NCBI GenBank assembly: GCA_965205165.1
Contig: OZ242037.1
Coordinates: forward strand, 1,612,001-1,676,000
Source of the DNA: CBDESM01 sp965205165
GTDB lineage: Bacteria > Chloroflexota > Dehalococcoidia > Bin125
Length of the DNA: 64,000 bases
Direction of reading: 5' to 3'
The notes beneath the pieces are model-generated. The model was not told the DNA's origin. It saw only the letters and a program-made list of their open reading frames with translations, and searched no databases. Both the position numbers and the translations under genes were made by a program. Of this stretch, positions 9,864-16,974 are shown piece by piece (position 1 is the first letter of the stretch; each line of letters starts with the position of its first letter).

Positions 9864-10763
9864 ATGCCCTCCCTCACCCGCATCTCCATCCAAATCCAAG
9901 CCCCCGACGCCGAACGCGCCACCAACGCCTTCACCGCCGCCGGCATCCCCAATTCCGTCACCGAATGGCAAATCCCCGAACCATACGAAGAACCCTTCAA
10001 CGCCCCTCTCCCAACCCCCGAAACCGCCCAAGTAGCCGCCTACATCCCAACCGACCGCGCCCCCGAAGCCGCAACCGCCCTCCAACAAGCCCTCAAAACC
10101 GCCTGGCACCCCGCAATCCCCCCCAAAATCACCAGCACCCCCGTCAAACCCCGCAACTGGCTCACCGCCTGGCACGACCACTTCGACATCATCAGAATCC
10201 CCGCCCCAACCCCCATCATCATCCGCCCCCCTCACAAGCACCACCAGCCCCGAAAAAACGAAATCGTCATAGACCTCTCCCCCGGCCTAGCCTTCGGCAC
10301 CGGCCAGCACCAAAGCACCCGCCTGGCCCTGAAACTCCTAGCCCAAACGGAGGTCGCAGGCAAAACCATCCTCGACCTAGGCACCGGCAGCGGCATCCTG
10401 GCCGTAGCAGCCGCCAAACTAGGCGCAACCAAAGTCCACGCCGTAGACACAGACCCCCTAGCCGTAGAAGCCGCACGCGAAACAGCCCGCCGCAACGCCG
10501 TAGCCGACCGCGTAACGGTCGAAGAAGGCTCCATCCCCCCCAACCACCACTACGACCTAATCCTAGCCAACCTAACCGCCGACCTCCTCCAACACCTAGC
10601 CCAAGACCTAGCCACCGCCACAAACGAATCCCTGATCGCCTCCGGCTTCATCGCAGCCGCGAGTGAAGAAGTCCACTCCGCACTTGGCGTGGCTGGGCTA
10701 CATGCCGAATGCGTCGCAAGCGAAGACATTTGGCGAGCTGCGCACTTTGAGCCGGAGATGTAG
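9864..10763 (+). CDS. prmA: ribosomal protein L11 methyltransferase PrmA
   Basis: The 299-residue product has the small N-terminal substrate domain followed by the SAM-binding Rossmann domain. The family mark FGTGQHQST is present, then motif I ILDLGTGSGILAVAA and the catalytic region ILANLTADLL. PrmA trimethylates ribosomal protein L11. The gene lies four bases after dnaJ, a position seen in many bacteria (dnaJ-prmA-rsmE order); here rsmE is about 1.7 kb away, separated by inserted leftward genes. The second half uses many CTA and GTA codons in place of CTG and GTG, an extreme form of the local avoidance of G on this strand. Confidence 0.93.
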   Translation: MPSLTRISIQIQAPDAERATNAFTAAGIPNSVTEWQIPEPYEEPFNAPLPTPETAQVAAYIPTDRAPEAATALQQALKTAWHPAIPPKITSTPVKPRNWLTAWHDHFDIIRIPAPTPIIIRPPHKHHQPRKNEIVIDLSPGLAFGTGQHQSTRLALKLLAQTEVAGKTILDLGTGSGILAVAAAKLGATKVHAVDTDPLAVEAARETARRNAVADRVTVEEGSIPPNHHYDLILANLTADLLQHLAQDLATATNESLIASGFIAAASEEVHSALGVAGLHAECVASEDIWRAAHFEPEM

Positions 10764-10785
10764 AGAGAAATTGCAACACTTCTCT
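10764..10785. terminator. possible short hairpin between convergent genes
   Basis: AGAGAA (10764-10769) and TTCTCT (10780-10785) form a six-pair AU-rich stem with a ten-base loop just after the prmA stop, before the end of the convergent gene at 10789. It is weak and lacks a T tract, so its role as a terminator is uncertain. Confidence 0.25.
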
Positions 10786-10788
10786 AAT

Positions 10789-11367
10789 TCAAGCGCGATC
10801 GCCAAAGATAGCGCATGATCCGACTCTTCTAATCTTTCGTGTTATTGAGACCCCCCCACCCGTTAGTTGTTTAATTGGATTGGGAAGTGGCAGATAGAGC
10901 CACTCATAAAATACTCTTCTGCATCCTTCCGTGAACGATGAATCATCAAGCATGAGAAAATCAGGATACGATAGATCTTGCTGGTCTGGTCGCTCACACG
11001 AAACTATCTGGAGCGTCAGACGAGCAATCTTATCACTGCTAGGATTCATATAAAAACCACAGTTAATCTCCGCATTGCCCGATTCCGTCCAACTGATACC
11101 GACACCTTGGTGATGGGCAATTATGTATCTTCGATTAGATCGCCTATGCCGATACAAGAATGAAACTACTTCCGTAAAGTTAATCTCAATGCGATAATGA
11201 ATCAATGGCGAAGATATACCTTTCACTGGCTCGATCTTGCGCGTCCCATCGGCCGCTACCCACCAACGGAGAGGGCGATGAGTCGATTCCATTGCCGGAA
11301 AGTACGGATCATGCAAGCGATCTGTCAAGAGCACCATTCGACCGTGGTCATCCTCGATCTTGATCAT
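10789..11367 (-). CDS. hypothetical protein (lower GC, no recognised family)
   Basis: I do not recognise this gene. From the ATG at 11367 it encodes 192 residues starting MIKIEDDHGRMVLLTD. The sequence is soluble, with many aromatic and charged residues and no clear membrane helix. The frame stays open upstream to 11475, but that part overlaps the preceding small gene and is mostly arginine-rich, as expected from a shadow frame. The start therefore overlaps the 94-residue gene by 20 bases, which suggests translational coupling. Base composition is much closer to 50% GC than in the neighbours, a sign of foreign origin or relaxed selection. Confidence 0.6.
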   Translation of the reverse strand: MIKIEDDHGRMVLLTDRLHDPYFPAMESTHRPLRWWVAADGTRKIEPVKGISSPLIHYRIEINFTEVVSFLYRHRRSNRRYIIAHHQGVGISWTESGNAEINCGFYMNPSSDKIARLTLQIVSCERPDQQDLSYPDFLMLDDSSFTEGCRRVFYEWLYLPLPNPIKQLTGGGVSITRKIRRVGSCAIFGDRA

Positions 11368-11632
11368 CGTCTCCGGCTTGCGCCTCCCGAATCTTCTGAG
11401 TCTCTGCCTCCACGTTTGCCGCAGCTTGGCTTTCCGCATCGAATCCTGACCAGTACGCCAGCCGGTGAAGTGCACTTTCGACCTCCCTCAGCGACTGCTC
11501 AATCCGGCGCCACCGGCGCTCTTCACGTTTTCGGGTAGAGACGGTGATAAGCCATACAACCACGATCACCGGGAGCCCACCGATGGCGGCCCCGACAGCC
11601 ACGTTGGCGACTTGTTGCCAGTCAAAACCCAT
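11348..11632 (-). CDS. small membrane-anchored protein with a coiled coil
   Basis: This 94-residue protein has one strong hydrophobic segment near residues 11-30 (VAVGAAIGGLPVIVVVWLI). A basic stretch (STRKREERRWRR) and an amphipathic helix follow, and the tail is acidic. The topology would place the helix in the cytoplasm. Such proteins are common and not diagnostic. A GGTGGGG ribosome-binding sequence precedes the ATG. The gene starts nine bases after the SDR stop and overlaps the unknown gene downstream, so the three may form one leftward transcript. Confidence 0.6.
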   Translation of the reverse strand: MGFDWQQVANVAVGAAIGGLPVIVVVWLITVSTRKREERRWRRIEQSLREVESALHRLAYWSGFDAESQAAANVEAETQKIREAQAGDDDQDRG

Positions 11633-11641
11633 AGCCCCACC

Positions 11642-12421
11642 CTACCACGCCGGCGACGCCCCCCCGTCTATGTTGATCGCGCAACCCGTGATGAAACTCG
11701 CCGCACCGCTCGCCAAGAACACGATCATGTTCGCCGCCTCCTCGCTCGTCCCGATCCGCCGCACCGGAATCCCCTCCCCCACGGCCGCCAAAAATTCCTC
11801 GTAGCTCGCATCCGGCATCCGCTGCTCGTGGAACCCGTGCCACTGCACGCTGTCCACCGAACCGATGCACGCCGCATTCACCAAAATCTGGTCCCCCGCC
11901 AGCTCCTTGCTCATCGCCTTCATCAGCGCCAGCCCCGCCGCCCGGCTCGCGCTCGTCGGCAAACTCCCCGCACCCGGCGTCTTGCACCCGATATTCAGCA
12001 GATTCACGATCCGCCCGCCCCCCCGCTCCCGCATCGCCGGCGCGCACAGCTGCGACATCCGAATCGCCGCGTACAGCTTCAGATCCATGTCGTACCGCCA
12101 CGTATCCAGCCCCGTCGCCTCCATCGCCCCCGCCGCCGACTGCCCCGCGTTGTTGATCAGGATGTCGACCCCCCCGAACTCCTGCACCGCCGCCGTCACC
12201 AGCGCCTGGCAATCCTCGTCCGAAGTCACGTCCGTCGACAGCGCCACGCAGCGCCCCCCCGCCTCCCGCACCAGCCGCGCCGCCTCGTCCAGCGGCTCCT
12301 GCCGCCGCGCACCGATCGCCACGTTCGCCCCCTCCCGCGCCAGCAGCACCGCCGTCGCCCGCCCGATCCCCTCGCTCCCGCCCGTCACGATCGCCGTCTT
12401 CCCGCTCAAGCCCAAGTCCAT
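11642..12421 (-). CDS. SDR-family protein with substituted active site
   Basis: The 259-residue protein has the Rossmann fold of short-chain dehydrogenases: TGGSEGIG cofactor loop (residues 13-20), ILINNAG (88-93) and a C-terminal INIDGGASPAW. The expected catalytic serine region reads NLLNIG, and the YxxxK motif reads TSASR (T156, R160), so Ser, Tyr and Lys all appear replaced. It may bind NAD(P) without classical reductase chemistry, or use another mechanism. The chosen start (MDLGLSGK) matches other SDRs; an in-frame ATG lies 14 codons upstream. It diverges from rsmE. Confidence 0.85.
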   Translation of the reverse strand: MDLGLSGKTAIVTGGSEGIGRATAVLLAREGANVAIGARRQEPLDEAARLVREAGGRCVALSTDVTSDEDCQALVTAAVQEFGGVDILINNAGQSAAGAMEATGLDTWRYDMDLKLYAAIRMSQLCAPAMRERGGGRIVNLLNIGCKTPGAGSLPTSASRAAGLALMKAMSKELAGDQILVNAACIGSVDSVQWHGFHEQRMPDASYEEFLAAVGEGIPVRRIGTSEEAANMIVFLASGAASFITGCAINIDGGASPAW

Positions 12422-12492
12422 GCTGCACCCCGTTCCGCGCCCGCTTCGAGCGCCCGTTGCCACGTCGCACGCGAGGATAGGGCCGCCGCCTT

Positions 12493-13329
12493 ATGTACGC
12501 TTGCCCCATGCCACAACCCGGCGACCCCGACGCCCCCGCAAACCCCCAGCCCGGCCGCCCCGGCCTCGTCCCCCGCCTCTTCGCGGACGACGACGACGCC
12601 CTGACCGACGACGTGCTCACCATCCGCGGCCCCAAGGCCCGCCGCCTCAACCGCGTCCTCCGCCTCCGCCGCGACGACCCCCTCGAAGTCGTCCACCCCC
12701 CAACCGGCCGCGTCTACGCCCTCCGAATCGAGCGCAGCACCCCCGAAGCCGTCACCGCCGAAATCGCCTCCTCCCGCCTGATCGCCGCACCACCGCCCCC
12801 CCGCGTCGTCGTCTGCCAGTCCATGATCCGCCCCAACCGCTTCGACCTCGTCATCGAAAAAGCCACCGAACTCGGCGTCGCCGCCATCCAGCCCGTCTGG
12901 TCCGAGCGCTCCCAAATCGGCCGCGAAGGCGCCCGCCAAGCACGCTGGCGCAGGCTCGCCACCGAAGCCGCCGAGCAGTGCCGCCGCGACATCCGCCCCG
13001 AACTGCTCGACCCGCTCGACGCCCGCGCCCTCATCTCCGCACCCGCCGAACCCGGCGCCGCCCGCCTGCTCGCCAGCGCACTCGAACCCGACCAGCGCAT
13101 CTCCGACGTCCTCTGCCCCGCCTGCGGCATGCCCTCCGAAGTCCACATCCTGATCGGCCCCGAAGGCGGCTTCACCCCCGAAGAAGCGGCCCTCGCCCGC
13201 GCCAACGACTGGCGCCCCGTCACCCTCGCCGCCCGCCCCCTCCGCGCCGAAACCGCCGCCATCGTCGCCGCCGCACTCGTCGAAGAAGCCCTCGCCCCCC
13301 TCAGGCGGACGGCCGCTCGGCCTGATTGA
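12493..13329 (+). CDS. rsmE: 16S rRNA m3U1498 methyltransferase RsmE
   Basis: The 278-residue product has the RsmE order: a PUA-like N-terminal domain (VPRLF, then IRGPKARRLNRVLRLRRDD) and a C-terminal SPOUT knot domain. The knot carries LIGPEGGFTPEEAALA and the closing LAARPLRAETAAIVA, the family SAM-binding loops. It methylates U1498 of 16S rRNA using SAM. A second in-frame ATG sits at 12508. The 3' end overlaps the convergent M23 peptidase gene by 29 bases. In many genomes this gene directly follows dnaJ and prmA; here 1.7 kb of leftward genes separate them. Confidence 0.93.
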   Translation: MYACPMPQPGDPDAPANPQPGRPGLVPRLFADDDDALTDDVLTIRGPKARRLNRVLRLRRDDPLEVVHPPTGRVYALRIERSTPEAVTAEIASSRLIAAPPPPRVVVCQSMIRPNRFDLVIEKATELGVAAIQPVWSERSQIGREGARQARWRRLATEAAEQCRRDIRPELLDPLDARALISAPAEPGAARLLASALEPDQRISDVLCPACGMPSEVHILIGPEGGFTPEEAALARANDWRPVTLAARPLRAETAAIVAAALVEEALAPLRRTAARPD

Positions 13330-14485
13330 CCGCGTCCAGCAGCGTCCCCGGATCCGGATCCGCCAGCGGATCCGGCACCTCCCGCGCCCGAATCCACGGA
13401 ATCGGATCCACCGTCACCCCCCGCACCACCAACTCCCAATGCAAGTGCGGCCCCGTCGCCAGCCCCGTCGCCCCCATCAACCCGATCACGTCCCCCCGCC
13501 CCACCTCCGCCCCCGCTTCCGCGATCGTCTCCACCAAGTGGTAGTAGCCCGAATACACCCCCGCACCGTGATCGATGATCACCCCCTTCCCCCGCCGATC
13601 CGTCCGCCCCGCCCAGGAAACCACCCCCGCGTTCGCCGCCACGATCGGATCCCCGACCGCCCCCCCGTAGTCGATCCCCGAGTGGTAGTCTGTGATCGGC
13701 CCCCCGTTGAACGACCGCAACTCCCCGTACAGCGCCGTAATCCGCCCCTCCGGCACCGGCGCGTCGAACACACCGCTCCACAACCGCTCCGGCCTCAACC
13801 CCGACTGGAACGGCCGCCGCACCTCCACGTCCCGCGCCCGCACATCCGGATCCAGCAGCGCCAAGTTCGCCTCGTCCACCTGTATGTCGTCCGACGTCCA
13901 CTCCACCTCCACGATCTCGATGTACGCATCAATCGCCAGCAGCTGATTCCACCCCGCATCCCAGACCCCCACGCTCAGCTGCGCCGGCCCCGGCGGCGCA
14001 ACCGCCTCCACCCCGATGAACCCGAAGAACCGATCCCCCTCCTTCAGCAGCGCAAACGACTCCCCCTGCCAAGTCACCGCGCTCACCAGCGCCCCCGGCG
14101 CATCCACCAGCACCAGCAGCGCCTTCCCCTGCATCAGCGGCTGCGGCATCACGTACACCTTCGGCTCCGGCAGCACAACCGCCTCCGCCTGCTGAACCGG
14201 CTCCTCCGCAACCGCGGCCTCCGCCTGCACCTGCGCCTGCCCGACCTGCCCCTGCCCCGCCTGCCCAGCGGCCTGCCGCTGCTCGGCTGCTGCCTGCTGC
14301 CCGTCGGGCCCGGCGTCAGGGGCGACCGGCGCAGGCGCATCAAACGGACCGCGCACCTCCCCGCCGCCGCACGCCGCCAGCAGCGCCCCCATCCCCGCCG
14401 CCGCAAACCCGTGCAGCAGCTTCCTCCGGCTCACCCGTCGCACCCGGATCTGCGTCCGCGTCGGCCCCCGATTCCGCTCCTTCAT
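13301..14485 (-). CDS. M23 (LytM-type) peptidase, predicted Tat-exported lipoprotein
   Basis: From the ATG at 14485 the product has 394 residues. The N-terminus carries a twin-arginine stretch (SRRKLL, residues 19-24), a hydrophobic core and a lipobox ending LLAAC (Cys39), so it should be exported and lipid-anchored. A low-complexity Ala/Gln/Val/Pro linker follows. The C-terminal domain has the M23 zinc motifs HSGIDYGG and HLHWE. Such enzymes cut peptidoglycan cross-bridges or activate amidases. The frame is open further upstream, but that part carries no signal. The gene diverges from the moxR operon and overlaps rsmE tail to tail. Confidence 0.9.
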   Translation of the reverse strand: MKERNRGPTRTQIRVRRVSRRKLLHGFAAAGMGALLAACGGGEVRGPFDAPAPVAPDAGPDGQQAAAEQRQAAGQAGQGQVGQAQVQAEAAVAEEPVQQAEAVVLPEPKVYVMPQPLMQGKALLVLVDAPGALVSAVTWQGESFALLKEGDRFFGFIGVEAVAPPGPAQLSVGVWDAGWNQLLAIDAYIEIVEVEWTSDDIQVDEANLALLDPDVRARDVEVRRPFQSGLRPERLWSGVFDAPVPEGRITALYGELRSFNGGPITDYHSGIDYGGAVGDPIVAANAGVVSWAGRTDRRGKGVIIDHGAGVYSGYYHLVETIAEAGAEVGRGDVIGLMGATGLATGPHLHWELVVRGVTVDPIPWIRAREVPDPLADPDPGTLLDAVNQAERPSA

Positions 14486-14577
14486 GCCCCCACTTTCGCC
14501 CGATCGCCCGCAGATGTCCACACGCCCGCCGAAATTCGCCCAAATCCAACGCCAACCCCCGGCCCCCCGCCCCCAAC

Positions 14578-14598
14578 CGGATAGGCCAATCGGATAGG
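14578..14598. repeat. short direct repeat in the M23-moxR divergent region
   Basis: CGGATAGG occurs at 14578-14585 and again at 14591-14598, a 13-base centre-to-centre spacing, within the 175-base region between two divergent genes. The second copy continues as TAGGAT, which resembles a -10 box, but no matching -35 box is seen. It could be an operator; nothing more is supported. Confidence 0.25.
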
Positions 14599-14660
14599 AT
14601 CGCCGCAGCGCGCGCACCACCGCTCCGCGCCGCCCGTCCCGCCCCCGGAGGGATCATCGC

Positions 14661-15623
14661 ATGGACGATCCGCGCAAGACGCTCAGCGAACTGCTGGCCA
14701 ACGTCGAGCGGGTCATCGTCGGCAAGCGCGCCGAGGTCCGCCAAGCCATCGTCGCCCTCCTCGCCAACGGGCACCTCCTCATCGAAGACGTCCCCGGCAC
14801 CGGCAAAACCATGCTCGCCCGCGCTCTCGCCGTCTCCACCGGCTGCTCCTTCAACCGCATCCAGTTCACCCCAGACCTCCTCCCCTCCGACGTCACCGGC
14901 CTCTCCGTCTACAACCAGAAAACCACCGAGTTCGAGTGGCGCCCAGGCCCCATCTCCTCCCAAATCGTCCTCGCCGACGAAATCAACCGCGCCACCCCCA
15001 AAGCCCAATCCGCCCTCCTCGAAGCCATGGAAGAACGCCAAATCACCGTCGACGGCGTCACCCGCCCACTCCCCGCCCCCTTCATGGTCATGGCCACCCA
15101 GAACCCCGTCGAATACGAGGGCACCTTCCCCCTCCCAGAAGCACAACTCGACCGCTTCCTCCTCCGCATCCACCTCGGCTACCCCGACGCCAACGACGAA
15201 GTCGCCGTCCTCGAAGGCCAGCAGCAGCGCCACCCCATCGAAGACCTCCAACCCGTCATCTCCCCCGAAGACGTCCGCGAACTCCACCGCATCACCCGCG
15301 AAATCTGGGTCGACCCCGCACTCAAGCAGTACGCCGTCCAGCTCGTCGCCGCCACCCGCTCCCACGAAGCCGTCTACCTCGGCGCATCGCCCCGCGGCTC
15401 CCTCGCCCTCTTCCGCACCGCCCAGGCCAGCGCGCTCCTCGCCGGCCGCGACTACGCCATCCCCGACGACATCAAAGCCCTCGCCCACACCGCACTCGGC
15501 CACCGCATCATCCTCAGCCCCTCCGCCCAAGTCCGCAACCAGGACGCCCGGGCGATCATCGACGACGTGCTCGAACGGGTGCCCGTGCCCGGCGCCCGGG
15601 CCGCCGCAGCCGCCGCCTCGTGA
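14661..15623 (+). CDS. MoxR-family AAA+ ATPase
   Basis: The 320-residue ATPase has the MoxR arrangement: VIVGKRAEV, Walker A GTGKT (in IEDVPGTGKTMLARA), Walker B VLADEINRA, sensor 1 MATQNP and the PLPEAQLDRFL arginine-finger segment. MoxR proteins act as chaperones that mature or load metal or protein complexes, usually with a von Willebrand-type or DUF58 partner. A GGAGGG ribosome-binding site precedes the ATG. It is the first gene of a MoxR-DUF58-transglutaminase-like operon, a widespread set of unclear but envelope-linked function. Confidence 0.93.
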   Translation: MDDPRKTLSELLANVERVIVGKRAEVRQAIVALLANGHLLIEDVPGTGKTMLARALAVSTGCSFNRIQFTPDLLPSDVTGLSVYNQKTTEFEWRPGPISSQIVLADEINRATPKAQSALLEAMEERQITVDGVTRPLPAPFMVMATQNPVEYEGTFPLPEAQLDRFLLRIHLGYPDANDEVAVLEGQQQRHPIEDLQPVISPEDVRELHRITREIWVDPALKQYAVQLVAATRSHEAVYLGASPRGSLALFRTAQASALLAGRDYAIPDDIKALAHTALGHRIILSPSAQVRNQDARAIIDDVLERVPVPGARAAAAAAS

Positions 15624-15651
15624 TCCCCGCGCGCAGCCGCTGAGCCGCGCC

Positions 15652-16974
15652 ATGCGCACCGCCCTCCGCTCGGCCTGGTCCGCCACCTTCGGCCGCCGAC
15701 GCTCCCTCACCCTGCTCGCAATCCTCACCCTCGTCGCCTTCGGCGTCGGCTTCGCCTCCAACTACTGGCTCCCGCTCCGCCTCGGCTACACACTCCTCTT
15801 CGGCATCGCCGTCGCCGGCCTCTGGGCCTGGGCCTCCGGACAAGGCCTCCACGTGCGCATGTCCCGCAGCCGCGACCGCGTCCAAGCCGGCGAAGCCATC
15901 ATCGAGCGCTTCGAAATCGAAAGCGCCTCCCGCCTCCCCAAGCTCTGGCTCGAACTCGAAGAACGCTCCACCCTCCCGGGCCACCGCGCCAAATTCGTCG
16001 CCTCCCTCGGCCCCAACGGACGCCGCTCCTGGCGCTTGCAAACCACCTGCACCCGCCGCGGCGTCTACGAACTCGGCCCCATCTCCGTCCGCGGCGGCGA
16101 CCCCTTCGGCATCTTCGACCGCGAACTCCGCTTCGGCCACCGCCGCTCCCTCGTCGTCTACCCCCGCGCCGTCGACCTCCCCCGCTACTCCGCTCCCCCC
16201 GCCAACCTCCCAGGCGAAGGCCGCTTCCGCCGGCGCACCCACTACGTCACACCCAACGCCGCCGGCATCCGCGACTACGAACCCGGCGACAGCGTCAACC
16301 GCATCCACTGGCCCAGCACCCTCCGCAGCGGCGAACTCAAAGTCAAAACCTTCGAACTCGACCCAGCCTCCCACATGTGGGTCGTCCTCGACCTCGCCCG
16401 CCAAGAGCACGCCGGCCAAGGCGACGACGCCAGCATCGAAACCGCCGTCACCGCCGCCGCCTCCATCGCACGCCTCTTCATCAACCAGAGCCGCAGCGTC
16501 GGCCTCATGATGTTCGGCGAAAAACTCGAAGTCATCGAACCCGACCGCGGCACCCAGCACTTCGGCCGCATGCTCGAAGCACTCGCCGTCGCCCAGCCCG
16601 ACGGCACAGTCCCCGTCGCCACCCTCCTCTACCAGCAGTCCCGCCGCTGGGGCCGCCACACCACCGTCTGCGTCGTCACCGGCTCCACCGACCCACGCTG
16701 GCAGGGCGCCATCCGCAGCCTCACCCGCCGCGGCGTCAAAACCGCCGTCGCCCTCCTCGACCTCGACAGCTGGGGCGGCCGCGCCGGCGCCCCAGCCACC
16801 GCCGCCGAACTCCAAGCCCTCGGCGTCCAAGTCAACCTCGTCCGCCGCGGCCAACCCCTAGCCGCCGCCCTAGCCGCCGGCCCCGGCGCCAGCCGCATCT
16901 CTCTCCAGCCAGACTTAGAAGCCGAAGCCGCCCCCGAACTCGAAGACGCCCAGCCCGCCGGAGCCCCGCGATGA
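15652..16974 (+). CDS. DUF58 domain-containing membrane protein
   Basis: This 440-residue protein has two hydrophobic helices near the N-terminus (about residues 18-55). A beta-rich segment follows, then the DUF58 core with RDYEPGDSVNRIHW and LKVKTFE. A von Willebrand A-like C-terminal part contains VVLDLARQ and a VCVVTGSTDP segment. DUF58 proteins are the usual partners of MoxR ATPases. Its stop overlaps the next start in an ATGA, indicating coupled translation with the transglutaminase-like gene. Confidence 0.9.
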   Translation: MRTALRSAWSATFGRRRSLTLLAILTLVAFGVGFASNYWLPLRLGYTLLFGIAVAGLWAWASGQGLHVRMSRSRDRVQAGEAIIERFEIESASRLPKLWLELEERSTLPGHRAKFVASLGPNGRRSWRLQTTCTRRGVYELGPISVRGGDPFGIFDRELRFGHRRSLVVYPRAVDLPRYSAPPANLPGEGRFRRRTHYVTPNAAGIRDYEPGDSVNRIHWPSTLRSGELKVKTFELDPASHMWVVLDLARQEHAGQGDDASIETAVTAAASIARLFINQSRSVGLMMFGEKLEVIEPDRGTQHFGRMLEALAVAQPDGTVPVATLLYQQSRRWGRHTTVCVVTGSTDPRWQGAIRSLTRRGVKTAVALLDLDSWGGRAGAPATAAELQALGVQVNLVRRGQPLAAALAAGPGASRISLQPDLEAEAAPELEDAQPAGAPR

